Positions 34,047 to 43,829 of a DNA stretch of 64,000 nt are shown in pieces. A program made the translations under genes and the position numbers. The stretch covers positions 2,418,001 to 2,482,000 of the forward strand of contig NZ_CP117782.1 of assembly GCF_028657905.1 (NCBI RefSeq), read 5' to 3'. This DNA is from Burkholderia sp. FERM BP-3421. Lineage in GTDB: Bacteria > Pseudomonadota > Gammaproteobacteria > Burkholderiales > Burkholderiaceae. The notes beneath the pieces were generated by a model, which saw only the letters and a program-made list of their open reading frames with translations, was not told the DNA's origin and made no database searches. Position 1 is the stretch's first letter. Every line of letters begins with the position of its first letter.

Positions 34047-34610
34047 ATGCCGACCAGCGCCACCAAGAAGCTCGTGGTTCTCGACCGGGACGGCGTGATC
34101 AACGTCGATTCGGATGCGTTCATCAAGACGCCCGACGAATGGATCGCGCTGCCGGGCGCCCTCGAGGCGATCGCGCGGCTCAACCATGCGGGCTACCGCG
34201 TCGTCGTCGCGACCAACCAGTCCGGCATCGGGCGCGGCCTGTTCGACATGGCGGCGCTCAACGCGATGCATCTGAAGATGCATCGCGCGGCGGCGGCGGT
34301 CGGCGCGCGCATCGACGCGGTGTTCTTCTGCCCGCACACGGCCGACGATCACTGCGACTGCCGCAAGCCGAAGCCCGGCATGATGCAGATGATCGCCGAA
34401 CGCTTCGAGGTCGAGCCCGCCGACACGCCGATGGTCGGCGATTCGCTGCGCGACCTGCAGGCGGGCGCCGCGCTCGGTTTCCAGCCGCACCTGGTGCTGA
34501 CCGGCAAAGGGCGCAAGACGCTCGCGGCCGGCGGCCTGCCTGACGGCACGCGGGTCCACGACGACCTGCGCGCGTTCGCGCTGGACTTCCTCTCCCAAGA
34601 ACAGGAGTGA
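34047..34610 (+). CDS. gmhB: D-glycero-beta-D-manno-heptose-1,7-bisphosphate 7-phosphatase
   Basis: A 187-aa HAD phosphatase of the histidinol-phosphatase-like branch. VVLDRDGVINVDS carries the nucleophile, ATNQSGIGRG motif II, and CPHTADDHCDCRKPKPGMM the zinc loop (three Cys and one His) that marks GmhB; MVGDSLRDLQAG is motif IV. It removes the C7 phosphate in ADP-heptose synthesis for lipopolysaccharide core. Tightly spaced between glyS and plsC. Confidence 0.94.
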   Translation: MPTSATKKLVVLDRDGVINVDSDAFIKTPDEWIALPGALEAIARLNHAGYRVVVATNQSGIGRGLFDMAALNAMHLKMHRAAAAVGARIDAVFFCPHTADDHCDCRKPKPGMMQMIAERFEVEPADTPMVGDSLRDLQAGAALGFQPHLVLTGKGRKTLAAGGLPDGTRVHDDLRAFALDFLSQEQE

Positions 34611-34650
34611 CGCGCCCAGCCGCGCGCTCCACACGATCCAGGCCACGCCG

Positions 34651-35421
34651 ATGCGTCTAGTCCGTTCCCTGCTGCTGTTGGTTTATTTCGTTCTGTACAC
34701 GGTCCCGTATGCGACCGCGTGCTTCATCGCGTTCCCGTTCATGCGCTCCGACGCGCGCTACTGGATGGCGGCCGGCTGGTGCAAGTCGACGCTGTTCGTG
34801 GCGCGCTGGCTGAACGGCATCCGCTACCGGATCGAGGGCTACGAGAACCTCCCTAACGGCCCGGCCGTGCTGCTGTCGAAGCATCAGTCGGCCTGGGAGA
34901 CGTTCGCGTTCCCGGCGCTGATGCCGCGCCCGATGTGCTACGTGTTCAAGCGCGAGCTGCTGTACGTGCCGTTCTTCGGCTGGGCGCTCGGCCTGCTGCA
35001 CATGGTCAACATCAATCGCCGCGAAGGCAAGCACGCGTTCGACTCGGTGATCCGCCAGGGGCGCAAGCGGCTCGACGAAGGCGCATGGATGATCATGTTC
35101 CCGGAAGGCACGCGCACCCCGACCGGCCGCCAGGGCAAGTACAAGACCGGCGGCGCGCGTTTCGCGATCGCCGCCGGCGCGCCCGTCGTGCCGATCGCGC
35201 ACAACGCAGGGCGCGTCTGGCCGCGCAATTCGTTCATGAAGTATCCGGGTATAGTCACGGTATCGATCGGCAAGCCGATCGATTCGCAAGGCCTGACGCC
35301 TGACGAATTGAACAACCGCGTCGAATCCTGGATCGAAGCGGAAATGCGCCGCATCGATCCGACCGCCTACCCGCATGAAGGCGGCAGCGCCGCCCCGTCG
35401 GCCGACGCCGTGCGTATCTGA
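34651..35421 (+). CDS. plsC: 1-acyl-sn-glycerol-3-phosphate acyltransferase
   Basis: A 256-aa acyltransferase with an N-terminal membrane helix (residues 4-27). The acyltransferase motifs are KHQSAWETF, FPEGTRTPTG and GAPVVPIAHNAG. It makes phosphatidic acid from lysophosphatidic acid. The first motif reads H-x4-E in place of the standard H-x4-D; Glu at this site also occurs in related proteobacterial PlsC-like proteins, so activity is still expected. Fourth gene of the glyQ operon. Confidence 0.92.
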   Translation: MRLVRSLLLLVYFVLYTVPYATACFIAFPFMRSDARYWMAAGWCKSTLFVARWLNGIRYRIEGYENLPNGPAVLLSKHQSAWETFAFPALMPRPMCYVFKRELLYVPFFGWALGLLHMVNINRREGKHAFDSVIRQGRKRLDEGAWMIMFPEGTRTPTGRQGKYKTGGARFAIAAGAPVVPIAHNAGRVWPRNSFMKYPGIVTVSIGKPIDSQGLTPDELNNRVESWIEAEMRRIDPTAYPHEGGSAAPSADAVRI

Positions 35422-35467
35422 GTCAAGCGAGTTTCACCCATTGCGCAACGCCAAACGAAGCGAACTG

Positions 35468-36328
35468 ATGTCCAAGCGTTCCAGGCCGCGGCCTGCCGTC
35501 GTGGCTCTCGATCACCAACAGCTGGACCTGCCGCTCTTCGATGGGCCGGCGGCGGCGCCGTCGCCCGCCGCCGCACCGAGCGCGCCGCCGCCCCCCGCCC
35601 ACGACCGTTCGCGCCGCACGCTGCCGCTCGACGGGCGCGTGCTCGAGTACCGGCTGAAGCGCTCCGCGCGCCGCACGATCGGCTTCGTGATCGACGGCAC
35701 CGGCCTCACCATCACCGCGCCGCGCTGGGTCACGCTCGCCGACATCGAAGCCTCGATCACCGAGAAGCGCCGCTGGATCTTCGCGAAGCTCGCCGAATGG
35801 AAGACGCGCGTCGAGCAGCGCGCGCTGCCGCAGATCGACTGGCGCGACGGCGCGCAGATTCCCTATCTCGGCAAGCCCGTGGACATCGCGCTCGCCGCGC
35901 CCGGCGGCACGCTCGCGTTCGACGCCGAACGCGCGACGCTCGCGCTCGGCCTGCCCGCGCATGCGGACGACCAGCAGATCAAGGATCGGGTGCAGGGCTG
36001 GCTGCAGGGCGAGGCAAAGCGCATCTTCGGCGAGCGCCTCTCGGTGTACGCCGAGAAGCTCGACGTGACCTACGCCACCTATGCGCTGTCGTCGGCCGCC
36101 ACCCGCTGGGGCAGCTGCTCGAGCGACGGCAAGATCCGCCTGAACTGGCGGCTGATCCACTTTCCGATGTCGATCATCGACTACGTGGTCGCCCACGAGC
36201 TGTCGCACCTGCGCGAGATGAACCACAGCCCCGCGTTCTGGCAGACGGTCGAATCGATCTTTCCGGAATTCCGCGAAGCGCGGCACACACTCAAGCATCA
36301 CCCGCCCGAGCTGCTGCCGACGCTGTAA
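35468..36328 (+). CDS. YgjP/DUF45-type zinc metallopeptidase
   Basis: A 286-aa protein from ATG 35468. Zinc motif HELSHLREMNHS (HExxH with a third His six residues on) lies in the last third, with RWGSCSSDGKIRLNWRLIHFP just before, the signature of the M48-like YgjP/DUF45 family. The N-terminal 60 residues are Pro/Ala-rich and probably disordered. No signal peptide, so cytosolic. A homologue in E. coli (YgjP) has no settled role. Probably last gene of the glyQ operon. Confidence 0.88.
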   Translation: MSKRSRPRPAVVALDHQQLDLPLFDGPAAAPSPAAAPSAPPPPAHDRSRRTLPLDGRVLEYRLKRSARRTIGFVIDGTGLTITAPRWVTLADIEASITEKRRWIFAKLAEWKTRVEQRALPQIDWRDGAQIPYLGKPVDIALAAPGGTLAFDAERATLALGLPAHADDQQIKDRVQGWLQGEAKRIFGERLSVYAEKLDVTYATYALSSAATRWGSCSSDGKIRLNWRLIHFPMSIIDYVVAHELSHLREMNHSPAFWQTVESIFPEFREARHTLKHHPPELLPTL

Positions 36329-36346
36329 GGCCGGCGTTCGCCGGGC
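36329..36346. terminator. Weak hairpin after ygjP
   Basis: GGCCGGCG-TT-CGCCGGGCC directly after the stop, with one bulge and no T-run. The 99-bp convergent gap to gloA holds other GC stems of similar quality. Confidence 0.25.
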
Positions 36347-36427
36347 CGGACCCAGACGGACCGCCCGGCGCGCAAGCACGCGGCCCGGCTGCGTTGCACA
36401 GCCTGCCGCGCGTCGCGCTCAGCGCAT

Positions 36428-36817
<390 letters not shown>

Positions 36818-36977
36818 TCCATGTACTCCGTGGGGACTTGCTTGAACCTGCGAATGTACCAGAGCCGCGCGAATCCCGCCGGGCCCGGCCGCGCCCGACG
36901 CCAAGCGCCACGCGGGCCGATCGGTTAACATCGCCCGGCACCCGCCCGACCTCCCTTGCGCCGCGTCCCCGGATACC

Positions 36978-37916
36978 GTGATGAGCAGCAGCCTCGCCTT
37001 TGCCATGCCCCGCCGCACCCTCGACACCCGCGCGATCGGCGTGATGGTCCTGCTGTGCGCGATCTGGGGATTCCAGCAGGTCGCGATCAAGAGCGCCAAT
37101 GCGACGGTCCCGCCGCTGCTCCAGGCCGGCCTGCGCTCCGCGGTCGCGGCGCTCCTCGTATGGGCCTGGGCCCGCTTGCGCGGCACGCCGCTGTTCACGG
37201 CCGACGGCACGCTCGGCCCCGGCCTCGCCGCGGGCGCCTTGTTCGCCGGCGAATTCCTGTGCGTGTTCATCGGCCTGACGCTGACGAGCGCAGCGCGCAT
37301 GGCGATCTTCCTCTACAGCGCGCCCTGCTTCATCGCGCTGGGCCTGCATCTGTTCGTGCCCGGGGAAAGAATGCGCGGCATCCAGTGGGCGGGCATCGGG
37401 CTCGCCTTCGCCGGCATCGCGGTCGCATTCGCGGATGGGTTCGCGCGCCCCGCGGCGGGCGCGCATGCGCTGGCCGGCCTGATCGGCGACGCGCTCGGCG
37501 TGCTCGGCGGCGTGATGTGGGCCGGCACCACGCTGGTGGTGCGCGCGACCTCGCTGTCGCGCGGCAGCGCGAGCAAGGCGCTGTTCTATCAGCTCACGGT
37601 ATCGGCCGTGCTGCTGCTCGCGCTCGCCGCGCTGCTCGGGCAGACCACCGTCGCGCACGTCACGCCGCGCGTGGCCGCGAGCCTCGCCTACCAGGCGGTG
37701 ATCGTCGCGTTCTTCAGCTATCTCGCGTGGTTCTGGCTGCTCACGCGCTACATGGCGTCGCGGCTGTCGGTGTTCACCTTCCTGTCGCCGCTGTTCGGCG
37801 TGAGCTTCGGCGTGCTGTTCCTCGGCGAATCGGTCGGCGTGCGCTTCCTGTCGGCGGCCGCGCTCGTGCTGGCCGGCATCGCGCTCGTCAACACGCCGCC
37901 GCGCGCCGCGCGCTGA
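36978..37916 (+). CDS. EamA/DMT-family permease
   Basis: A 312-aa membrane protein with ten predicted helices in two EamA halves (about residues 20-150 and 165-300), each with the drug/metabolite-transporter pattern (LLCAIWGFQQVAIKSA; LAYQAVIVAFFSYLAWFWLL). The start is GTG 36978 or ATG 36981, with no clear preference. Substrate unknown. It stands alone between gloA and the end of ksgA. Confidence 0.86.
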   Translation: MMSSSLAFAMPRRTLDTRAIGVMVLLCAIWGFQQVAIKSANATVPPLLQAGLRSAVAALLVWAWARLRGTPLFTADGTLGPGLAAGALFAGEFLCVFIGLTLTSAARMAIFLYSAPCFIALGLHLFVPGERMRGIQWAGIGLAFAGIAVAFADGFARPAAGAHALAGLIGDALGVLGGVMWAGTTLVVRATSLSRGSASKALFYQLTVSAVLLLALAALLGQTTVAHVTPRVAASLAYQAVIVAFFSYLAWFWLLTRYMASRLSVFTFLSPLFGVSFGVLFLGESVGVRFLSAAALVLAGIALVNTPPRAAR

Positions 37917-37950
37917 CGGCAGGACACGCGACGGCTCGGCCGCGCGGCGC

Positions 37951-38778
37951 TCAGTCGGCCGCGCGAGCCGCCTGGACGGCCTGGGCGACGCGCACGTACT
38001 CGGCCACCTCGACATCCTCCGCGCGGCGCGCGAGATCGAAGCCGAGCGCCTCGAAGTCGATCGCGTCGCGATAGGCGCCGAGCGTGTTGCGCAGCATCTT
38101 GCGGCGCTGCGAGAACGCCGCCGTCACCACCTCGCCGAGCACGCCCTGATCGACCTCGGACAACTCGTGCGGCGCGTATGGAATCATCCGCACGATCGCG
38201 GAGTCGACCTTCGGCGGCGGCTGGAACGACTCCGGCGGCACGTCGATCAGCTTGTCCATCACGTAGCGGTACTGGAGCATCACCGACAGGCGGCTGAACG
38301 CCTTGGTGCCCGGCTCGGCGACCATCCGCTCCACCACCTCGTTCTGCAGCATGAAATGCTGGTCGACGACGCACGGCGCGAACGTCATCAGGTGGAACAG
38401 CAGCGGGCTCGAAATGTTGTACGGCAGGTTGCCGATGATGCGCAGCGACGGCGCATCGCCGGGGCGCGCGAGCGCGCCGAAATCGAACGCGAGCGCATCG
38501 CCCGCATGCAGTTCGAGCAGCGCGCCGAAGCGTTTCTGCAGGCGCCCGATCAGGTCGCGGTCGAGTTCCACCGCATGCAGCGGCGACTCGGGCGTCGCCA
38601 GCCGCTCGATCACGGGCCCGGTCAGCGCGCCGAGCCCCGGCCCGATCTCGACCATGCGTTCGCCGCGCTCGGGACGAATGGCGGACACGATCGAGTCGAT
38701 CACCCCGTGGTCGACCAGAAAGTTCTGTCCGAAGCGCTTGCGCGCCATGTGTCCCTGATGCTGTCTGCTGTTCGACAT
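37951..38778 (-). CDS. rsmA: 16S rRNA (A1518/A1519-N6) dimethyltransferase
   Basis: A 275-aa KsgA/RsmA. RKRFGQNFLVDHGVID opens the protein; the SAM-binding loop MVEIGPGLGALTG, acidic ELDRD and GDALAFDF, and the catalytic NLPYNISSPLLFHL are all present. It dimethylates two adjacent adenines near the 3' end of 16S rRNA as a late 30S assembly check. Last gene of the lptD-surA-pdxA-rsmA operon, an order shared with E. coli; it starts 42 bp after pdxA. Confidence 0.97.
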   Translation of the reverse strand: MSNSRQHQGHMARKRFGQNFLVDHGVIDSIVSAIRPERGERMVEIGPGLGALTGPVIERLATPESPLHAVELDRDLIGRLQKRFGALLELHAGDALAFDFGALARPGDAPSLRIIGNLPYNISSPLLFHLMTFAPCVVDQHFMLQNEVVERMVAEPGTKAFSRLSVMLQYRYVMDKLIDVPPESFQPPPKVDSAIVRMIPYAPHELSEVDQGVLGEVVTAAFSQRRKMLRNTLGAYRDAIDFEALGFDLARRAEDVEVAEYVRVAQAVQAARAAD

Positions 38779-38820
38779 CGAAAATAAGAAAACGGATGAA
38801 GCGGAAAGAAGCGGAAAAAT

Positions 38821-39807
38821 TCAGCCGGCGCGCCGATGGCGCGCCATCGTGACGGCCGTGTCGAGGGCGGCGATCAGGCTGCCGGGATCGGCACGGCCCG
38901 TGCCCGCGAGATCGAGCGCGGTGCCGTGATCGACCGAGGTGCGGATGATCGGCAGGCCGAGCGTGATGTTGATGCCTTCGCCGAAGGTGGCGTACTTGAG
39001 CACCGGCAGGCCCTGGTCGTGGAACATCGCGAGCACGCAGTCGGCATCGCGCAGGTAGCGCGGCTGGAACAGCGTGTCGGCCGGATACGGGCCGCGCGCA
39101 TCGATGCCGCGTGCGCGCGCCGCGTCGAGCGCCGGCCCGATCACGTCGATCTCCTCGCGGCCCAGGTAACCGTTCTCGCCCGCGTGCGGGTTGAGCCCCG
39201 TCACCAGGATCCGCGGCGCGGCCAGCCCGAAGCCCGTGCGCAGGTCGCGGTCGACGATGGCGAGGGTCTCGATCAGGCCGTCGACGCTGAGCGCGGCCGA
39301 CACGTCCTTGAGCGGCAGGTGCGTGGTGGCGAGCGCGACGCGCAGCGGCGCGTCGCCCGTGCCCGCCAGCATCATCACGACGCGCGGCGTATGGGTGCGC
39401 TCGGCCAGGTATTCGGTATGTCCGGTGAACGGCACGCCGGCATCATTGATCGTGCTTTTCTGCAGCGGCGCCGTGACGATCGCGTCGTGGCGGCCGGCCA
39501 GCGCGCCGTCGATCGCCGCGTCGAGCAGGCCGAGCACGTAGCGGCCGTTCGCCGCGTCGAGCCGGCCGGCCAGGGCCGGGACGGCCAGCGGGTGATGCGC
39601 GAGCGCCACCGCGTCGCCCGCCGTGAGCGCCGCCCAGTCGACCCCGACCGCCGCCGCGCGCGCGGCGAGCAGTTCGGCGTCGCCGAGCACCGTGAAGCGT
39701 ACGCCGGGCCAGCGCGCGCCGGCCTCGGCAAGCGCGCGCGCCGTCAGCTCGGGGCCCACGCCGGCGGGTTCGCCGGTCGTGATCGCGATCTGCAACGGGG
39801 CGCTCAT
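38821..39807 (-). CDS. pdxA: 4-hydroxythreonine-4-phosphate dehydrogenase
   Basis: A 328-aa NAD-dependent enzyme of pyridoxal phosphate synthesis. ITTGEPAGVGPEL starts the protein and the three zinc histidines are seen in FTGHTEYLAE, GLNPHAGENG and MFHDQGLPVLKY; the C-terminal RTSVDHGTALDLAG is also typical. It lies 10 bp after surA in the lptD operon. Confidence 0.96.
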   Translation of the reverse strand: MSAPLQIAITTGEPAGVGPELTARALAEAGARWPGVRFTVLGDAELLAARAAAVGVDWAALTAGDAVALAHHPLAVPALAGRLDAANGRYVLGLLDAAIDGALAGRHDAIVTAPLQKSTINDAGVPFTGHTEYLAERTHTPRVVMMLAGTGDAPLRVALATTHLPLKDVSAALSVDGLIETLAIVDRDLRTGFGLAAPRILVTGLNPHAGENGYLGREEIDVIGPALDAARARGIDARGPYPADTLFQPRYLRDADCVLAMFHDQGLPVLKYATFGEGINITLGLPIIRTSVDHGTALDLAGTGRADPGSLIAALDTAVTMARHRRAG

Positions 39808-39817
39808 GATCAGGACG

Positions 39818-41182
39818 TCACTGCGGCGGCAGCGCCGGCAGCTTGAACTGCACGTACGACGAATCGCGCAGCTCGCGCAGCCAGTCGGCGTACGCCTGCT
39901 CGGCCTTGCGCTGGCCGATCGCCTGACGCGCGATATCCATCTGCTGCTGGACCGAGCCTTCCGCGTCGCGGCGGCCGAGCACCTGGATCAGGTGGTAGCC
40001 ATACTCGGAGCGCACCGGATTGCTGACCTGGCCGTCCTGCAGGTTGTTCATCGCGCGCTCGAACTCGGGCACGGTCTCGCCCGGGCTGATCCAGCCCAGA
40101 TCGCCGCCCTGCGACGCGGAACCGTCCTGCGAATAGGTGCTCGCGAATTTCGCGAAATCGCCGCCGGCTTCGATCTGCTTGCGGATGTCGGCCAGCTGCT
40201 CGCGCGCCTGCGACTCGGACTTGCCTTCGCCGACGCGCAGCAGGATGTGGCGCACGTGCGTCTGCACGATCTTCGGCGAGGCCGCCGACGCGCTCTGGCT
40301 CTGGCGGCGGTCGACGAGACGCACGATCTCGAAGCCGTCCGGCACGCGGATCAGGGTCGGGTTGACCTGGCCGGGACGCAGCTGCGATGCGGCCTGCACG
40401 ACGTCGGGCGGCAGCGTCGACGGCGACTTGAAGCCGAGATCGCCGCCCTTCTTCGCGTCGTCCGCCTGCGACTCGCTCTTCGCGAGCTTGCCGAAATTGG
40501 CGCCCGGCGCCTGCGCCTGCTGCAGCAGCGCCTCCGCCTTCTTCTGCGCGGCGTCGATCTCGGCCTGCGGCGCGTTGGCCGGCGCCTTCACGAAGATGTG
40601 CTCGAGCCGCAGATCCTGCTGCGTGCCGGCCGTCGGGCCGCGCTGGCTCGCGATGTAGTTCGCGACTTCCGCGTCGGACACGGTGATCCGGCTGTCGACT
40701 TCCTTCTCGCGCAGCTTCGACAGCATCAGTTCGGTGCGCGCGTCGCGCACGAACACGTCCCAGGGCACGCCCTGCGCCTCGAGCCGCGACTTGTACTGGT
40801 CGATCGTCATGCCGTTCGCCTGCGCGAGGCGCTGCAGCGTGACCTGCACGGTCGCGTTGTCGATCGAGATGCCGTCGTCCTTCGCCTTCTGCACCTGGAT
40901 ACGTTCAAGCACCATCTGGTTCAGCACCTGGGCGCGCAGCTGGTCGAGCGTCGGAACCGGCGCGTTCTGCTGCTGCAGCCGGCGCGAGATCAGGCCGACG
41001 CGCTGGTCCAGCTCGCGGCCGGTAATGACGTCGTTGTTGACCACGGCGACCACTTCATCGGCGAGCGTCGCGCCCGACGAACTCAGCGCCTGCGCCGCGG
41101 CGGGCGGAACGGTGACGAACGACGCGAGCGCGGCCATGCAGGACACGATTGCCGCGAAGCGAAGGGTTTTCTTCATTGCCAC
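39818..41182 (-). CDS. surA: Periplasmic chaperone/peptidyl-prolyl isomerase SurA
   Basis: A 454-aa exported protein with a signal peptide (MKKTLRFAAIVSCMAALASF...AQA). A SurA N-terminal chaperone domain (about 35-180) is followed by two parvulin domains (about 185-290 with DLRLEHIFV, and 305-405 with QTHVRHILLRV...GGDLGWISPGE). SurA escorts outer-membrane porins and LptD, whose gene is just upstream. GTG 41182 lies five bases after GGAG; ATG 41176 two codons later is the alternative and would give the usual MKKT start. Confidence 0.96.
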   Translation of the reverse strand: MAMKKTLRFAAIVSCMAALASFVTVPPAAAQALSSSGATLADEVVAVVNNDVITGRELDQRVGLISRRLQQQNAPVPTLDQLRAQVLNQMVLERIQVQKAKDDGISIDNATVQVTLQRLAQANGMTIDQYKSRLEAQGVPWDVFVRDARTELMLSKLREKEVDSRITVSDAEVANYIASQRGPTAGTQQDLRLEHIFVKAPANAPQAEIDAAQKKAEALLQQAQAPGANFGKLAKSESQADDAKKGGDLGFKSPSTLPPDVVQAASQLRPGQVNPTLIRVPDGFEIVRLVDRRQSQSASAASPKIVQTHVRHILLRVGEGKSESQAREQLADIRKQIEAGGDFAKFASTYSQDGSASQGGDLGWISPGETVPEFERAMNNLQDGQVSNPVRSEYGYHLIQVLGRRDAEGSVQQQMDIARQAIGQRKAEQAYADWLRELRDSSYVQFKLPALPPQ

Positions 41183-41251
41183 AGGTACTCCATTGAAATC
41201 GGGCTGATCCGGTGCCGGACCCGCTTGCGGCGGGCGTCTCCCTGGCGGTGG

Positions 41252-43615
41252 TTATTCGTAATTGCTGAAACGGGACAACGGCGGCGGCGCGGGCGGCAGC
41301 GGGGTGTAGCCCGGCACGCCGGCCCTGAACGAGGACACCAGCCCGTTGTCAACGCTCGCCAGCCCCTTCAGCGTCAGTTGCGCCATCATACGGCTCGACG
41401 CAGTCGGCTGGCCGGACGACGGATTCGAGCCGTTCGCGAAGCGCTGCATACCGATGCCGAGCGCCCAGCAGTCGGCATCGTATTGTAAGCCGACGAGCCC
41501 GTCGACCATGCGGTGGCTGGCGAGGTCGTAGTTGAAGCGGCCGATCGCATAGAGCCGGCGCGTGATCGGCCACTGGCCCGACACGAGGATCTGGTTGATC
41601 GGCTGGTTGTCGAGCGTCGTGTTCGAGCGCGTATAGCGGTACGCGACGTTGATCACGCGGCGCTCGCCCGGGCTGAAGCCGAAGCCGATGCTCGACTTCG
41701 TGAGCTGGTTGTTGTCGGCGTTGTACTGGAACGAGGTCTCCGACGCGAACCCCGCGCCGAGCTTGATCGACGCGCCGACGATCAGGTCCGAGTGCTGCGC
41801 CTGCGACTTCGTCTGGGTCGGCTGCAGCGTCACGCGCTGGTCGCTGAAGTAATACTGCTGCGCGATCACGAAGCGCGCGCGCTCGTCGCCCGTCGCCGGG
41901 TTGATGAAGCGGCTCGTCACGGCGGCGGTCAGCCGGTTCGCATCGGCGATCCGGTCGTTGCCGACGAAGGTGTTCGGCGTGAAGATCTCCGCGAGACCGA
42001 AGTCGGAATCGACGGTGTCGAACAGCGGCGCGAACGACTGGTCGCGGTACGGCGTGTACACGTAGTAAAGGCGCGGCTCCAGCGTCTGGATGAAGTCCTG
42101 GCCGAACAGCCGCACCGAGCGGTCGAAGATCAGCCCGGTGTCGAAGCTGAAGGTCGGGATCGACGTGGTGAAGCGCTTCGGCTGCCCCGGCACGCCGCCC
42201 GACGTGCTCGTCAGGTCGTACGACACCATGTGCATCTGCACCTTCGGCACGACGAAGTAGCCCGGCCCGTAGACGCCGTACGAGATGTACGGATTGAACA
42301 TCACGCGGTCGCCTTCCGGCTGGTCCGCGGTGGTGATCCGGAAGCGCGTGTAGTCGGCTTCCGCGCCGAAGTCGAAACCGCCGACGTTGTACTTCGTGTA
42401 CTTGACGTTCAACTGCGGCGCGCGGCTGTACGGCGCGACCGACGGCGCGAGCGTCTGCCAGTGCTGCATGCGCGTGAGCACCGACCACGGGCCGTTGTTG
42501 TAGGTCAGCCCGGCTTCCTGCTGGTACAGCGTCTGCGTGCCGTTGACGAACTGGTTGGTCGCGCCGAGCTCTCCCGGATAAGCCGAATCCGAAACCTTGT
42601 TGTAATAAACGTAGCCGCCGAAACCGTTGCCGAAGTTCTGCTGGTGCTGCCAGTAGATCGCGTAGCGGTTGCGCTGCGCGAGCCGGTCGTCAGGCAGGAA
42701 TTCGCCCGTCAGCGTGCCGGAATAATTGGGCGACAGGTAGCGGAACGTCGCGTGCGTGAACACGCCGCGCTTCGAGAGCAGCTCGGGCGTGATCGTCAGG
42801 TCGCGGTTCGGCGCGATGTTGAAGTAGTACGGCAGCGCCAGCGAGAAGCCGTTGTCCGAATTCAGCGAGAAGGTCGGCGGCAGGAGGCCGCTGCGCCGCT
42901 CGCCGCTCAGCGGGAAGGTCATCCACGGGGTGGCGAAGATCGGCATGCCCTGGAAGAACAGCACGCCGTTGCGCGCCGTGCCCTCGTCCGCGCCGGTATC
43001 GAAGTCGAACTCGCTGCCCTTGATGTACCACGCGGGGTTGGTCGCGCACTGGCACGCCGTATAGGTGCCGTTGGTGAACACCGAGCGCTCGCTGTCGAGC
43101 ATCTGCACGTGTTCCGCGCTGCCCGAGCCGCCCGTCGCCGAGAAATGGTACTTCGGCGTGGTCATGAAGCCCTGGTTCGCCTCGACCTTCAGGTGCGCCT
43201 CGGGGCCCGTGAAGAGGGTCCCGCCGTTCGCGACCCGCACCTGCCCGTAGGCGTCGGCCAGGTCGGTGTCCTCGTCGTAATGGAGCGCGTCCGCCTTGAC
43301 CACCGCGTTGCCGCGCCGAAGCTCGGCCGAGCCCTTGGCGGCGAGATCCTGGTCGGTCGTGCCGCTCGTGTGATCGGCGATCACGAAGGTCGCGGGCTTG
43401 CCGGACCCGGCGGACGGATGCTCGGTCAGCTGGGGCGCGAGCCGCAGGTCCCACGGCGTGCCAATCGGCTGGGGCGCGGCGGCCGCCCCCGACAGCTGGG
43501 CCTGCGACACCGCCGGCACGAGGCCCGGCACCGCGAGCAGCGCGGCCGCGAGCCGCCGTCTGCGCGGCGCGGCATCGCGAGAGGAGACAATCGGGTAGAA
43601 CGGTTTGGGCGGCAT
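41252..43615 (-). CDS. lptD: LPS-assembly outer-membrane protein LptD
   Basis: A 787-aa protein with a signal region (RRRRLAAALLAVPGLVPAVSQAQ) ending near residue 40, a periplasmic OstA/LptD jellyroll (about 75-215; SAELRRGNAVVKADALHYDEDTD, then YGQVRVANGG) and a large beta-barrel to the C-terminus. Cysteines for the inter-domain disulfides are visible (TACQCAT in the early barrel, DADCWAL near the end). With LptE it inserts lipopolysaccharide in the outer membrane. First gene of the lptD-surA-pdxA-rsmA operon, divergent from amgK. Confidence 0.96.
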   Translation of the reverse strand: MPPKPFYPIVSSRDAAPRRRRLAAALLAVPGLVPAVSQAQLSGAAAAPQPIGTPWDLRLAPQLTEHPSAGSGKPATFVIADHTSGTTDQDLAAKGSAELRRGNAVVKADALHYDEDTDLADAYGQVRVANGGTLFTGPEAHLKVEANQGFMTTPKYHFSATGGSGSAEHVQMLDSERSVFTNGTYTACQCATNPAWYIKGSEFDFDTGADEGTARNGVLFFQGMPIFATPWMTFPLSGERRSGLLPPTFSLNSDNGFSLALPYYFNIAPNRDLTITPELLSKRGVFTHATFRYLSPNYSGTLTGEFLPDDRLAQRNRYAIYWQHQQNFGNGFGGYVYYNKVSDSAYPGELGATNQFVNGTQTLYQQEAGLTYNNGPWSVLTRMQHWQTLAPSVAPYSRAPQLNVKYTKYNVGGFDFGAEADYTRFRITTADQPEGDRVMFNPYISYGVYGPGYFVVPKVQMHMVSYDLTSTSGGVPGQPKRFTTSIPTFSFDTGLIFDRSVRLFGQDFIQTLEPRLYYVYTPYRDQSFAPLFDTVDSDFGLAEIFTPNTFVGNDRIADANRLTAAVTSRFINPATGDERARFVIAQQYYFSDQRVTLQPTQTKSQAQHSDLIVGASIKLGAGFASETSFQYNADNNQLTKSSIGFGFSPGERRVINVAYRYTRSNTTLDNQPINQILVSGQWPITRRLYAIGRFNYDLASHRMVDGLVGLQYDADCWALGIGMQRFANGSNPSSGQPTASSRMMAQLTLKGLASVDNGLVSSFRAGVPGYTPLPPAPPPLSRFSNYE

Positions 43616-43829
43616 CTATCGTTGGGCGAATCGGCCCTGTCAAGCCAGGCACTGCGCACCGCTGCCCGCGCAATCGAACCGTGACTGCGACATGCGCACA
43701 CGCAGGGAAGCGATCGGGCGGGCGGCGAAGCGGGCTGCAAAACCTGCGCCGGCGAGGATTGACACGGGACGCGTCAAAAAAGTCGTGGGGTATTATATGG
43801 CAAGACGTTACTCCCTCCCCCGAGTTTCA

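Noticed and set aside
43759..43796. Perfect TTGACA (43759-43764) and TATTAT (43791-43796) before amgK as a sigma-70 promoter
   Set aside because: The boxes are 26 bp apart, far beyond the usual 16-18, so they do not form one promoter. TATTAT alone may still be a -10.
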